Positions 34,904-43,783 of a DNA stretch of 64,000 nt are shown here, in pieces. A program made the translations under genes and the position numbers. The number at the start of each line of letters is the position of its first letter. Within the stretch, counting starts at the first letter, position 1. The notes beneath the pieces were generated by a model. That model was not told where the DNA came from. It did not search any database and saw nothing but the letters and a program-made list of their open reading frames with translations. The stretch lies in assembly GCA_964577115.1 (NCBI GenBank), contig CAZNXJ010000001.1:62001-126000 (forward strand), written 5' to 3'. Source of the DNA: CAZNXJ01 sp964577115. Lineage in GTDB: Bacteria; Planctomycetota; Planctomycetia; Pirellulales; Pirellulaceae.

Positions 34904-36369
34904 AATTAGTCAACCGCGTCTCGATGTTTTTTCTCGCGGCGCTTGCGGCGGTCCTGCTCATCTATTCCGCCGTCTTCTACTTCTTCGTCCGGAGCCGGCT
35001 GACCTGGCAATTCGAACAGGAAATGTATAGTGCCCTGAGCTCGTTGGTGGCGGCCGCCGAGATTGAACCGGAAGAAGTCAAATGGCAGCCACTCGAGCAC
35101 ACGATCGGGCTCGGCGCCTTCCAGGGACGCGAGGGAGTGCAGTGGATGGTGATTGGCGACCGCGTCCACGTGGTGGAACAATCTCCTGGGATGTCGCCGG
35201 AGCTGCTCGCGCGCGCGATGCCGATCCTTTCGGACACGACACCTGATGATGCTGCCGTCGTTGAAGCAGAAGACGACGATTGGCGTTTTCTTTACCAGCG
35301 GTTGGTCGCTCCGAATCCCGACCGTAGTGAACGGGAATCGGACGAGTTTGACGAAATCGTCGTCCTGGTGGCCCAGTCGGCAGCGCCGCTCCATGCCAAC
35401 CTGCACCGCTTACAAGTACTCGTCTGCGCCGTTCCGCTCGGCACCTGGTTTGTCGCTGCGGCCGCAGGACGTTGGTTCTGCAGGAAGGCGCTGCGGCCTG
35501 TATCCGAGATGGCTCAGCAGGCACGGCTCATGACCGGTGCTCAATTGCACGCGCGACTGCCCGTCAACAGGACGGCCGATGAATTGGCCGATCTGGCGAT
35601 GGCCTTCAACACGGTGCTCGACCGCCAGCACCGCGCCTTTGAGCAGCAGCGGCGGTTCGCGGGCGATGCAGCGCACGAACTGCGCACGCCGCTCACCGTA
35701 CTGCTGGGCCACATCGACGTGGGACTGCGCCGCCTGCGAACTCCCGAGGAATACTCCGAGATCCTGCGTCTGCTTCGCGAACACACGGCGCAGTTACAAA
35801 AAATCGTCACATCGCTCTTGTTCCTTGCGCGCGCCGACGAGGACACGAGCTTGCCCGATTCCGAAACGATTTGGCTCGACGAATGGCTGAGCGACTACGT
35901 GAAGCGGTGGGCCGACCATCCGCGCCACGACGACATCGTCCTGCACGCGAGCGAAAGCCACGCGTGCGCCGTAACGGCCTCCACCGCGCTGCTGGCGCGG
36001 CTAATGGATAATCTCGTCGAGAACGCTCTGAAATACAGTCCGCCCGGTTCCCGTGTGGATATCGAGCTTTCCAAGGCGGAGAACGAGGCGCTGATTGCCG
36101 TTCAAGACCACGGACGCGGCATCCCGGCCGAAGATCAATCGGCGATCTTCGCACCCTTCTATCGCTCGCGCGCAGCACGCGAGGCCGGCATCGCCGGTAC
36201 GGGCCTGGGCCTGGCGATTGCTGCTCGGATTGCAGAAGTCAGCGGCGGGCAGATCGCCTGCACCAGCGTCCCGGAGCAGGGCAGCCGGTTCGTAGTGCGC
36301 CTACCGCTAGCCAATCCCGCGACCATTCGGCGAGACACTTCGGCCGGCGAATGGCTTGTGCGCCGGTGA
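34900..36369 (+). CDS. Sensor histidine kinase (HAMP, HisKA, HATPase)
   Basis: This 489-residue kinase starts with GTG overlapping the regulator stop. Membrane segments at about 10-30 and 172-190 enclose a periplasmic sensor loop of about 140 residues rich in Asp/Glu (DDAAVVEAEDDDW). Then come HAMP (about 191-245), HisKA with His259 in GDAAHELRTPL, and the HATPase domain with N box NLVENALKYSPPG, DHGRGIP and GTGLGLAIAARI. It phosphorylates the adjacent OmpR-type regulator. The acidic sensor loop could bind cations, but this is inference only. Confidence 0.95.
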   Translation: MKLVNRVSMFFLAALAAVLLIYSAVFYFFVRSRLTWQFEQEMYSALSSLVAAAEIEPEEVKWQPLEHTIGLGAFQGREGVQWMVIGDRVHVVEQSPGMSPELLARAMPILSDTTPDDAAVVEAEDDDWRFLYQRLVAPNPDRSERESDEFDEIVVLVAQSAAPLHANLHRLQVLVCAVPLGTWFVAAAAGRWFCRKALRPVSEMAQQARLMTGAQLHARLPVNRTADELADLAMAFNTVLDRQHRAFEQQRRFAGDAAHELRTPLTVLLGHIDVGLRRLRTPEEYSEILRLLREHTAQLQKIVTSLLFLARADEDTSLPDSETIWLDEWLSDYVKRWADHPRHDDIVLHASESHACAVTASTALLARLMDNLVENALKYSPPGSRVDIELSKAENEALIAVQDHGRGIPAEDQSAIFAPFYRSRAAREAGIAGTGLGLAIAARIAEVSGGQIACTSVPEQGSRFVVRLPLANPATIRRDTSAGEWLVRR

Positions 36370-37104
36370 AATGAAGGCGGAAGGAGAAACACGCAGCGCA
36401 TCGTGCGAGGCGGTTAGCCTTGGGAAGGGCGTAAATTCCATATCCAATGCGTCCACCAACCGGCCTGCCGCGAAGTGGCGGCCTTCGCGACACTGGCTCG
36501 GTTGCCGGCCGAAGGCCGACAACCGTTGTATGACATGAATATGCCATCTCTGGGCGATTGCGGCGTGCATAGACTAATAAATTGAAGACAATCGGGATTG
36601 CAATGTCGCGGAGAACGCCGCGACATTGCAACTCATGATCAATATACGATCTCGTATTTACGCGTATTCACGCGTCGTCGCGTCGAGAAACCAACGACGG
36701 ATCGTGACCTCGCTTCATGCAATGACATGTGCGATCCGCTGCGAGGTGGGCGCAATGCGATTGGGTACACGCTTTCGCCACTCCGCATCCCAGGGGCGCG
36801 GACCTGCGGTCCTTCCCCTGGGCTGCCTCGGGATCCGCCGCGTTGCGGCGAGACCCCACGAAGGCCGCCGCTTCGCGGCAGGCCGGTTGGTAAGCCGATT
36901 GGCAAGAAACCAACGACGGATGTTGGCGGCGTTTCGTGCGATTTTATTGGAGTGTGTCCGGAGTTCCGAGAAACGGTGACGCCCTCCTTCTCCGCCTCAT
37001 CTTTCTCTTTAGGCCCCTTTCCCTGGGAATGATTTCTTATAATGGAGGATTCTTCCGTGAATCGACTTGCGACTCCCTCATCCGCATAGGAATACACCGG
37101 AACA
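36370..37104. repeat. Gene-free, repeat-rich spacer
   Basis: These 735 nt contain several repeats and no supported gene. A 32-nt sequence at 36456-36487 recurs inverted at 36859-36890 with a single mismatch (core CGGCCTGCCGCGAAG). AGAAACCAACGACGGAT occurs twice in direct orientation (36684-36700 and 36905-36921). Small GC-rich hairpins such as GGACCTGCGGTCC and CCGCCGCGTTGCGGCG cluster at 36790-36890. The pattern resembles dispersed intergenic repeat (REP- or MITE-like) sequences. The 3' part (37030-37104) should contain the promoter for the ClC gene. Confidence 0.6.
36598..36631. repeat. Perfect 14-bp inverted repeat with 6-nt loop
   Basis: TTGCAATGTCGCGG (36598-36611) is exactly repeated in inverted form at 36618-36631 around AGAACG. 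It lies 229 nt after the histidine kinase stop. No T-run follows, so it is not a standard terminator; it could be a protein-binding operator or part of the surrounding repeat element. Confidence 0.6.
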
Positions 37105-38973
37105 ATGCAGCATAAACCGGCACAAGGCGCCACCACCGATGGGCTTACCGTCTCTCCCGCCCTGGACTTAGTGGCCGAAGCCGCTCAGGTTCCGCCCCAG
37201 GATGATGTGGTGAATTTGCGTGTGCTGCATATAAGCCTTCTTGCGACTTGCTTGGGCGCGATCGCCGCCGTTGTTGCTCAACTTCTAACGATCCTGATCG
37301 CAATTATTACAAATTTGTCATTTTATGGGCGGTTCTCCACCCATTATGTCTCCCCTGCGGGAAATCAGCTTGGCATCTGGGTCATACTTCCACCCGTCAT
37401 AGGTGGCATCATTGTCGGTCTGATGGCGCGGTATGGCTCGAAGAGCATCCGCGGGCATGGGATTCCCGAGGCTATGGAGCAAGTGCTGACGAACCAGAGC
37501 CGCATTCCGCCGCGCCTTACGTTCTTGAAGCCCTTATCGGCGGCCATCGCGATCGGGACGGGAGGACCGTTCGGCGCCGAGGGTCCGATCATCGCCACGG
37601 GCAGCGCGATGGGGTCGCTCATCGGCCAGCTGTTGCGGACGACGGCGGCCGAGCGGAAGACGTTGCTGGCGGCCGGAGCGGCGGCGGGCATGGCGGCGAC
37701 GTTCGGCAGTCCCGTGTCCGCCGTGCTGCTGGCCGTCGAACTGCTGCTGTTCGAGTTCCGACCCCATTCGATCATTCCGGTCGCGCTGGCCAGCGCCACA
37801 GCAACGGGCGCGCACGTGATGTTCGAGGGCCTCGAGCCCGTCTTTGCGATGCCCGACCTGACTCATCCGGCCGGCGGAGCGCTCGCGGCGTACCTCGCCA
37901 TTGGCGGACTGATGGGCATTGCGGCCGTGTTCGTCACGCGCGTCACGTACGCCATCGAAGATGGCTTTGAACGCATGCCGGTCCATTGGATGTGGTGGCC
38001 GGCCATCGGCGCCCTTGTCGTCGGTGTGGTCGGCTACTTCGCTCCGCGGACGCTAGGCGTCGGCTACGAAAATATCAGCGACATTCTCTCGAGCCGTTTG
38101 GCGCTTTCCGCCACGGTGTTCCTCTGCGCGATGAAGTTCCTTTCGTGGTCCGTGGCCCTAGGCAGCGGCACGTCAGGCGGGACGCTGGCACCGATGTTCA
38201 CCATCGGTGCGGGGATCGGCGCGCTCCTCGGATCGGGTGTCGTATGGCTCCTCCCCACGCTCGACGTAGACATCCGCGTCGCTGCTCTCGTGGGAATGGC
38301 GGCCATCTTTGCTGGAGCGTCGCGAGCCATGCTGGCGTCCGCCGTCTTCGCGTTCGAAACCACGCTTCAGCCGATGGGCTTGCTGCCGCTGCTCGGCGGC
38401 TGCGCTGCCTCGTACCTGATCGCGACGCTGATGGCGCGCACCTCAATCATGACCGAGAAGATTGCTCGCCGAGGCGTGCGAGCCCCCGAAGAGTATCTGC
38501 CGGATATGCTCGACCAGGTCCTGGTCAAGCACATCGGCTCGCGCCAAGTCGTGACGCTGCGGGGCGACGATTCGTTGGCGGATGTTCGCCGCTGGCTGGA
38601 AAGCCGTGCTGCCGGGACAACACATCAGGGATTTCCCGTTCTGAACGAGCGCGGCGTTCTCATCGGCGTGCTGACTCGCCGCGATCTGCTCGCCGCCGAC
38701 AGCGACGTAACTCAGCCGGTCAGCCGTCTCGTCAAGCGCCACGTGAAGTTCGTCTATGACGACTGCACGGTGCGTCAGGCCGCGGACCACATGGTCAATC
38801 ACGACATCGGACGATTGCCGGTTGTCACACGAGCTCAGCCGCATCGGCTTGTCGGAATCATCACGCGCAGCGATGTTCTCTCGGTGTTTCGCAGCCGCAT
38901 TCGTGAGCGGACGGCGGAAGAGCCGAGTCTTCGCATTCATGACCTCTGGCGCCGACCTCTGAAGGTGCAATAG
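37105..38973 (+). CDS. ClC-family chloride channel/antiporter with CBS domains
   Basis: The 622-residue membrane protein carries the ClC pore motifs: GHGIPEA at 117-123 (the GSGIP position), GGPFGAEGP at 153-161 with gating Glu159 kept, and GSGTSGGTLAP (the GxFxP region). After the membrane part, two CBS domains follow (about 475-610: LADVRRWLESRA, LIGVLTRRDLL, IGRLPVV, LVGIITRSDVL), likely nucleotide-binding regulators. Retention of the gating Glu favours H+/Cl- exchange, though anion choice (chloride, fluoride or another) cannot be read. It precedes dabA by 203 nt on the same strand and may balance charge or pH for that system; this is inference. Confidence 0.93.
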   Translation: MQHKPAQGATTDGLTVSPALDLVAEAAQVPPQDDVVNLRVLHISLLATCLGAIAAVVAQLLTILIAIITNLSFYGRFSTHYVSPAGNQLGIWVILPPVIGGIIVGLMARYGSKSIRGHGIPEAMEQVLTNQSRIPPRLTFLKPLSAAIAIGTGGPFGAEGPIIATGSAMGSLIGQLLRTTAAERKTLLAAGAAAGMAATFGSPVSAVLLAVELLLFEFRPHSIIPVALASATATGAHVMFEGLEPVFAMPDLTHPAGGALAAYLAIGGLMGIAAVFVTRVTYAIEDGFERMPVHWMWWPAIGALVVGVVGYFAPRTLGVGYENISDILSSRLALSATVFLCAMKFLSWSVALGSGTSGGTLAPMFTIGAGIGALLGSGVVWLLPTLDVDIRVAALVGMAAIFAGASRAMLASAVFAFETTLQPMGLLPLLGGCAASYLIATLMARTSIMTEKIARRGVRAPEEYLPDMLDQVLVKHIGSRQVVTLRGDDSLADVRRWLESRAAGTTHQGFPVLNERGVLIGVLTRRDLLAADSDVTQPVSRLVKRHVKFVYDDCTVRQAADHMVNHDIGRLPVVTRAQPHRLVGIITRSDVLSVFRSRIRERTAEEPSLRIHDLWRRPLKVQ

Positions 38974-39176
38974 CCGGCACGGCGCAAACATAGCATCGCA
39001 GCAGTACTTGCGCGCGGCGCTGCCGTCGCCGTGCGCAGTGCAACCCAGAAGGCTTGCGAAATTGTAATGCGATGCGTCTGCACAGATTTGGGCTGTGCTT
39101 GTTATGTTGCGGAGAGGAACAGAAAGGCATCCGCACGCATCCCTCCGCCTACGAGGTCACTAAGACCTCTCCTACC

Positions 39177-42100
39177 ATGCAGCACTCAACCCACGCCGCT
39201 TCCACGCAGCTCGACCGTCGTACTCGACAGGAAGAGTTGCTGGAAACCATTACGCACGCCGCACATCTACTTCCATCCCAAGGGCCGATTACCGTCTTCG
39301 TGCATCACAATACGTTGCACGCGTTCGAAGATCTGCCTTTTGATGAGGCCGTCGCCGAGGGCTCGCGCTTGTTCGGCTGCGAGCCTTACTTGCCCGAGCC
39401 GCAATACCGGCAGCTGCTAGCTCGCGGGCGCATTCGGCTTCAAGACGTCGCCGCCGTGCTGCTCGAAGATTTGAAGGACAGCGCCGACGGGCTCGTCGGC
39501 TGCCTCGGTACGCGCTACCATCTGCGGCTGGCAATGCTGCAATTCCCGCTGCACATGGCATCGCGTCCCGAACTGCGCTGGCTGGTCGCGGAGACAGAAG
39601 CGCTGCACACATTCCGATCGGAAACGCTGCCGGCGGTGCGCAGCCGGATGATCAGCGACACGCGTCGCTGGATCATGCGCGATTTGCGCGAGGCGTCGGC
39701 CGTTCGTGATCCGGTCTCTCCGTCCGAGCGCGTAAGGAACTCGCTGCTCGAGCTCTTAGAGCGTTTTGACGCGACGAACATCGAGAACTGGACGGAGACG
39801 ACTTGGGAAGCCGTCACGCTGCACTGCCTCTGGCGCATCTCCTACCTCGGCGTCAAACAGCATCGAACGGCCAGGCCCGCCGCGTCGCATCCCACGCGTG
39901 TTCGCGACATGCTGCGCGAATCCACAGGCGAAGACAGCGATCGACTGGTGCATAGCCTGCTGATTCCTTTTTGCTCGGCGTTTCTCGACCAGGGCTTCGC
40001 TCACTGGCCGCTGCCGGATCGCCAGGCAGGTTTTTACCGCTCATTCCTCCGCGTTTATAGCCAACCGGCCGGGCCGCCGGACCGGTGGCTTCGCGGGTTG
40101 GCCGCCGAGCTGCGGAGGTTGGACGCGGAACAGATCGGGCCGCTTGAGTCGATTGACGAATCGCTGCGAGCATTGGGCGTCGCGAAGGAGGAAGAGGAGC
40201 AGTTTATTACCGCGATGCTGCTCGCGCTGCGCGGATTTGCTGGCATGATCTGGCAACTGGAAACGCGTGGCGATCGCGTGGCTCTGCCGTGTCCCCCGGG
40301 AAGCCTCGTCGAGTTTCTCGCAGTCCGCCTGATTCTCGAACGCTACGCGCTCGCTCATGTCGCTCGCAAGTCGCTCGGCTTCCGCGGGCCGCTCGACGCC
40401 CTGCGCCAGACGGCGCGCGAAGCCCTGCTGCCGCCCTGCGAAGAGACGAGCATCGAACAGCAGGCATTTCTGATTTTTCAATTGGCCCAGGTGCTCGAGT
40501 GGACACCGCAGCAGCTGTTTGGTCTCGCCTGTGCCCAGTGGCGGGCCTTGCTGAACGAACTTGATTCGTTTGCCAGTTTGGCTCGGCGGCGCATCTATCA
40601 TGCCGCCTACGAACGGCTGCTGAACACGCAGACGCTCGACGCCTTGGCGGCCCATGACCGGTACCTGCGGGAGACGCACGCCGGCCCGTACGAACAGTCG
40701 CCCGAAGACACGGCCAGCCAGAACGGGAAGGCCGTCCACGGCGAGCCGCCTCCTCCGCGGTTTCAGGTTGTTTGCTGTATTGATGATCGCGAGGAATCCT
40801 ATCGGCGCCATCTGGAGGAACTGGCGCCCGATTGTGAAACGTTTGGCGCTGCGGCTTTCTATGGTATTGCCATGTACTACCGCGGAGCGGCCGATGCACA
40901 CTATGTTCCACTCTGCCCAATCAGCATCCGCCCTTCACACTATGTGCACGAAGAGCCGGTATATGTCTTCGAGGAAGCGCATCGGCGTCGCGCGGCGACT
41001 CGCCGCGCACTCGGGACGGCCTCGCACCAGGTGCACCTCGGCAGCCGGACGTTGCTCGGCGGTGTATTCACCGCCCTGCTTGGATCGCTCGCTTCCGTGC
41101 CGCTTGTCGCGCGCGTCCTGTTTCCTCGGCTGACCGCTCGAATGCGTTCCAGCTTTGGCAACTGGATGCGCCCGCCGCGTATCATGCGGTTGCACCTCGA
41201 GCGTCCCGAAGGCACGCCGCCGGGTCCCGTAGAAGAGCAGACGGGCTACACGGTCAGCGAGATGGCAACCATTGTCGAACGCCAGCTTCGCGAGCTGGGG
41301 TTAACGAAGCGTTTTGCACGCATTGTCATCTTCACCGGACACGGCTCGTCCAGTCTGAACAATCCTCACGAGTCGGCCTATAACTGCGGCGCGTGCGCCG
41401 GGGGCCGAGGTGGGCCGAACGCCCGCGCGTTCGCTCAGATGGCGAACGATCCGCGAGTTCGCGAGCGGTTAGCTCGGAACGGCCTGCATATACCGCACGA
41501 TGTTTTCTTCATCGGAGCGTATCACAACACGTGCAATGACCATGTCACGTTTTTCGATCTCGAGCGGCTTCCATCGACGCATCGCAGCGACTTCGAATAT
41601 GCTCGCAGCGTGATTGACCAGGCGCGCGAGCGCAATGCCCACGAACGCTGCCGGCGTTTTGAAACCGCTCCGCTCGATCTAACTTTCGAAGCAGCTCTGC
41701 GGCACGTCGAATCGCGAGCGGAAGATCTTGCTCAAACACGTCCCGAATACAACCACGCGAGCAACGCCATCACGATTGTGGGCCGGCGTTCACGAACGCG
41801 TGGGCTGTTTCTCGATCGGCGCGTATTCTTGACGTCGTACGACCCAACGCAGGACGACGAACAGCTCACGATTCTGACGCGCATTCTTCAGGCAGCGATC
41901 CCCGTCTGCGCGGGGATCAGCCTCGAATATTACTTCTCGACGGTGGACCCGGAGGGCTGGGGCTGCGGGACAAAGCTTCCGCACAACGTGACGTCGCTCG
42001 TCGGCGTCATGGCAGGTGCCGCCAGTGATTTGCGCCCGGGCCTCTCCAATCAGATGGTGGAGATCCACGAACCCGTCCGTCAGCTCTTCGTCATAGAAAC

Positions 42101-42395
42101 CACGCCGGAAGGCATGCAGCAGATCCTGGAGCGCAACGAGTCGATCGCTCGGCTCTGCCGTAATGAATGGGTGTATCTGGCGGTGCAGGATCCACGTTCG
42201 TCGGACATTTACATCCTGCGCGAAGGGCGTTTTGAACGGTATATACCCGAATCGCGCGACCTGCCTGTGGCGGCGGCCTCTGTCGAATGGTACCGCGGCT
42301 GGCGCGATCACCTCGGTTTCGCGCGCATCCAACCCGGCTCAACGAACCCGCAAACAGCGCGGATGGCTCGCGCAGAAGGAGGAGTTTCCTCGTGA
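39177..42395 (+). CDS. dabA: DabA, carbonic-anhydrase-like subunit of inorganic carbon transporter (DUF2309)
   Basis: DabA is the zinc-containing, beta-carbonic-anhydrase-like part of the DAB inorganic-carbon pump. In this 1072-residue protein the expected zinc/active-site residues are all visible: Cys534 and Asp536 in VCCIDDREE, His722 in FTGHGSSSLNNP and Cys737 in YNCGACAGG. Spacings of 2 (Cys/Asp) and 15 (His/Cys) equal those of the characterised protein. The family opening FVHHNTLHAFEDLPFDEAV is at the N-terminus. It is longer than the proteobacterial form (about 800) by insertions. The ATG at 39177 has no clear ribosome-binding site; earlier in-frame starts add non-family sequence. It overlaps dabB by 4 nt. 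Confidence 0.93.
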   Translation: MQHSTHAASTQLDRRTRQEELLETITHAAHLLPSQGPITVFVHHNTLHAFEDLPFDEAVAEGSRLFGCEPYLPEPQYRQLLARGRIRLQDVAAVLLEDLKDSADGLVGCLGTRYHLRLAMLQFPLHMASRPELRWLVAETEALHTFRSETLPAVRSRMISDTRRWIMRDLREASAVRDPVSPSERVRNSLLELLERFDATNIENWTETTWEAVTLHCLWRISYLGVKQHRTARPAASHPTRVRDMLRESTGEDSDRLVHSLLIPFCSAFLDQGFAHWPLPDRQAGFYRSFLRVYSQPAGPPDRWLRGLAAELRRLDAEQIGPLESIDESLRALGVAKEEEEQFITAMLLALRGFAGMIWQLETRGDRVALPCPPGSLVEFLAVRLILERYALAHVARKSLGFRGPLDALRQTAREALLPPCEETSIEQQAFLIFQLAQVLEWTPQQLFGLACAQWRALLNELDSFASLARRRIYHAAYERLLNTQTLDALAAHDRYLRETHAGPYEQSPEDTASQNGKAVHGEPPPPRFQVVCCIDDREESYRRHLEELAPDCETFGAAAFYGIAMYYRGAADAHYVPLCPISIRPSHYVHEEPVYVFEEAHRRRAATRRALGTASHQVHLGSRTLLGGVFTALLGSLASVPLVARVLFPRLTARMRSSFGNWMRPPRIMRLHLERPEGTPPGPVEEQTGYTVSEMATIVERQLRELGLTKRFARIVIFTGHGSSSLNNPHESAYNCGACAGGRGGPNARAFAQMANDPRVRERLARNGLHIPHDVFFIGAYHNTCNDHVTFFDLERLPSTHRSDFEYARSVIDQARERNAHERCRRFETAPLDLTFEAALRHVESRAEDLAQTRPEYNHASNAITIVGRRSRTRGLFLDRRVFLTSYDPTQDDEQLTILTRILQAAIPVCAGISLEYYFSTVDPEGWGCGTKLPHNVTSLVGVMAGAASDLRPGLSNQMVEIHEPVRQLFVIETTPEGMQQILERNESIARLCRNEWVYLAVQDPRSSDIYILREGRFERYIPESRDLPVAAASVEWYRGWRDHLGFARIQPGSTNPQTARMARAEGGVSS

Positions 42396-43783
42396 ACGCC
42401 GACGTTTGGTTCACTCTGCTCGGCACAGTTGTGGTCGCGGCACCCGCCGTGCTACTGCTCGTGCTCGGTTCACTCCTGTTGGCCGAGCGTACTCCCTCCG
42501 AATCGGCGATCGGGCGCCTGACGCAGATCGCCGTGCTCACCGGACTGGCAGCCGCGCTCGCCATCCTCGCATGGATGCTCGGACGCGGCACGCGTCTGGT
42601 AACGGTGCAGTGGGGTGATTGGGTTTCGCTCCCCTCCGAGCATTTCCATTTCGCCGTCGCCTTCGTCTTTGATCGCCTCTCGATTCCGTTCGTCATCCTT
42701 AGCTATGTCCTATGCGGGATCGTGGGCGCCTTTGCAAGCGTCTATTTGCGGCGGGAACCTGGCTATGTCCGGTTCTTTGCCTTCTATTCCCTCTTCTTAC
42801 TGGGAATGATTGTCACGTCCGTCGCCGGGTCGATCGAGACGCTATTTTTCGGATGGGAGCTAGTCGGCGTTTCCTCCGCACTACTCGTCGCTTTTTTCCA
42901 GGATCGCCCGGAGCCGGCGAGCAACGGCCAGTGGATCTGGTCGGTCTATCGCTGTTCCGATGCGGCGTTTTTGCTTGCAGCCGTCGCCTTGCATCACTAT
43001 GCGGGCAGTGGCGAGTTCCAGACGATTGTCGGTGGTGCTCCGTGGCCCGCCGGCGAGGCGGCGCTGACGAGCACGCAGGCGGCCGTTGTGGGTGGGCTGC
43101 TGCTGATCGCCGCCGCGGCAAAATCGGCGCTCGTACCATTCTCCGGTTGGCTCCCCCGCGCCATGGAAGGGCCAACGCCCTCGAGTGCCATCTTCTATGG
43201 CGCACTTTCGGTGCATCTCGGTGCTTACCTGCTGTTGCGGGCGAGCCCGATTATTGAACAATCGCTCGTGCTATGCGTGGCCGTCGTGGCGATGGGACTG
43301 ATCAGCGCCCTCTTCGGAGCACTGGTCGCTCGCGTTCAAACAGACGTCAAGAGTGCGATTGCCTTCTCGTCACTGGCGCAAGTGGGCCTGATCGTCGCCG
43401 AAATCGGGTTCGGCTTCCGTTACATCGCGCTCGCCCACATTATCGGCCACGCGTGCCTACGCACGCTGCAGCTACTCCGAGCTCCCACGCTGTTGCACGA
43501 CTACCAGGAGCTGGAAAACGCCATTGGTTCGCGGCTGTCCGTCGGTCCGGGGCGGTGGAGCGCGATCTTTCCAGAACGGCTGCGGGTGTGGGCCTACCGG
43601 CTTGCTCTGCAGCGCGGCTATCTCGACGCGATCCTCGCCGATTACATCGTGACGCCTTTCAAGAGTGTCTTTTATGCGTGCGATCGTCTCGAACGCCGCT
43701 GGACGCAACTTGTGTCTGGAACACAGCACCAGTCCCCCGTATCCCCATCCTTGAGTCCGGAGTCCTTAGAGCGGCTGCAATGA
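42392..43783 (+). CDS. dabB: DabB, NuoL-like cation-translocating membrane subunit
   Basis: DabB is the membrane partner of DabA and belongs to the complex I antiporter family. The 463-residue protein starts with GTG at 42392, supported by AAGGAGGAG 7 nt upstream inside dabA. It has about 12 membrane segments. Ion-path residues known from NuoL are kept: the Glu in FFGWELVGVSS and the Lys in AAAAKSALVPFSGWLPRAME, followed by GPTPSSA. The reading frame stays open far upstream, but that part overlaps dabA and is not family-like. The stop overlaps the next start (ATGA). Confidence 0.93.
   Translation: MNADVWFTLLGTVVVAAPAVLLLVLGSLLLAERTPSESAIGRLTQIAVLTGLAAALAILAWMLGRGTRLVTVQWGDWVSLPSEHFHFAVAFVFDRLSIPFVILSYVLCGIVGAFASVYLRREPGYVRFFAFYSLFLLGMIVTSVAGSIETLFFGWELVGVSSALLVAFFQDRPEPASNGQWIWSVYRCSDAAFLLAAVALHHYAGSGEFQTIVGGAPWPAGEAALTSTQAAVVGGLLLIAAAAKSALVPFSGWLPRAMEGPTPSSAIFYGALSVHLGAYLLLRASPIIEQSLVLCVAVVAMGLISALFGALVARVQTDVKSAIAFSSLAQVGLIVAEIGFGFRYIALAHIIGHACLRTLQLLRAPTLLHDYQELENAIGSRLSVGPGRWSAIFPERLRVWAYRLALQRGYLDAILADYIVTPFKSVFYACDRLERRWTQLVSGTQHQSPVSPSLSPESLERLQ

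Noticed and set aside
36598..37136. Several 60-165-residue frames in the spacer before the ClC gene.
   Set aside because: They read through inverted repeats and hairpins in all frames and lack ribosome-binding sites, as expected for repeat DNA.
42287..42391. N-terminal extension of dabB upstream of the GTG at 42392.
   Set aside because: It overlaps dabA, is rich in Arg/Pro and precedes the strong ribosome-binding site used for the GTG.
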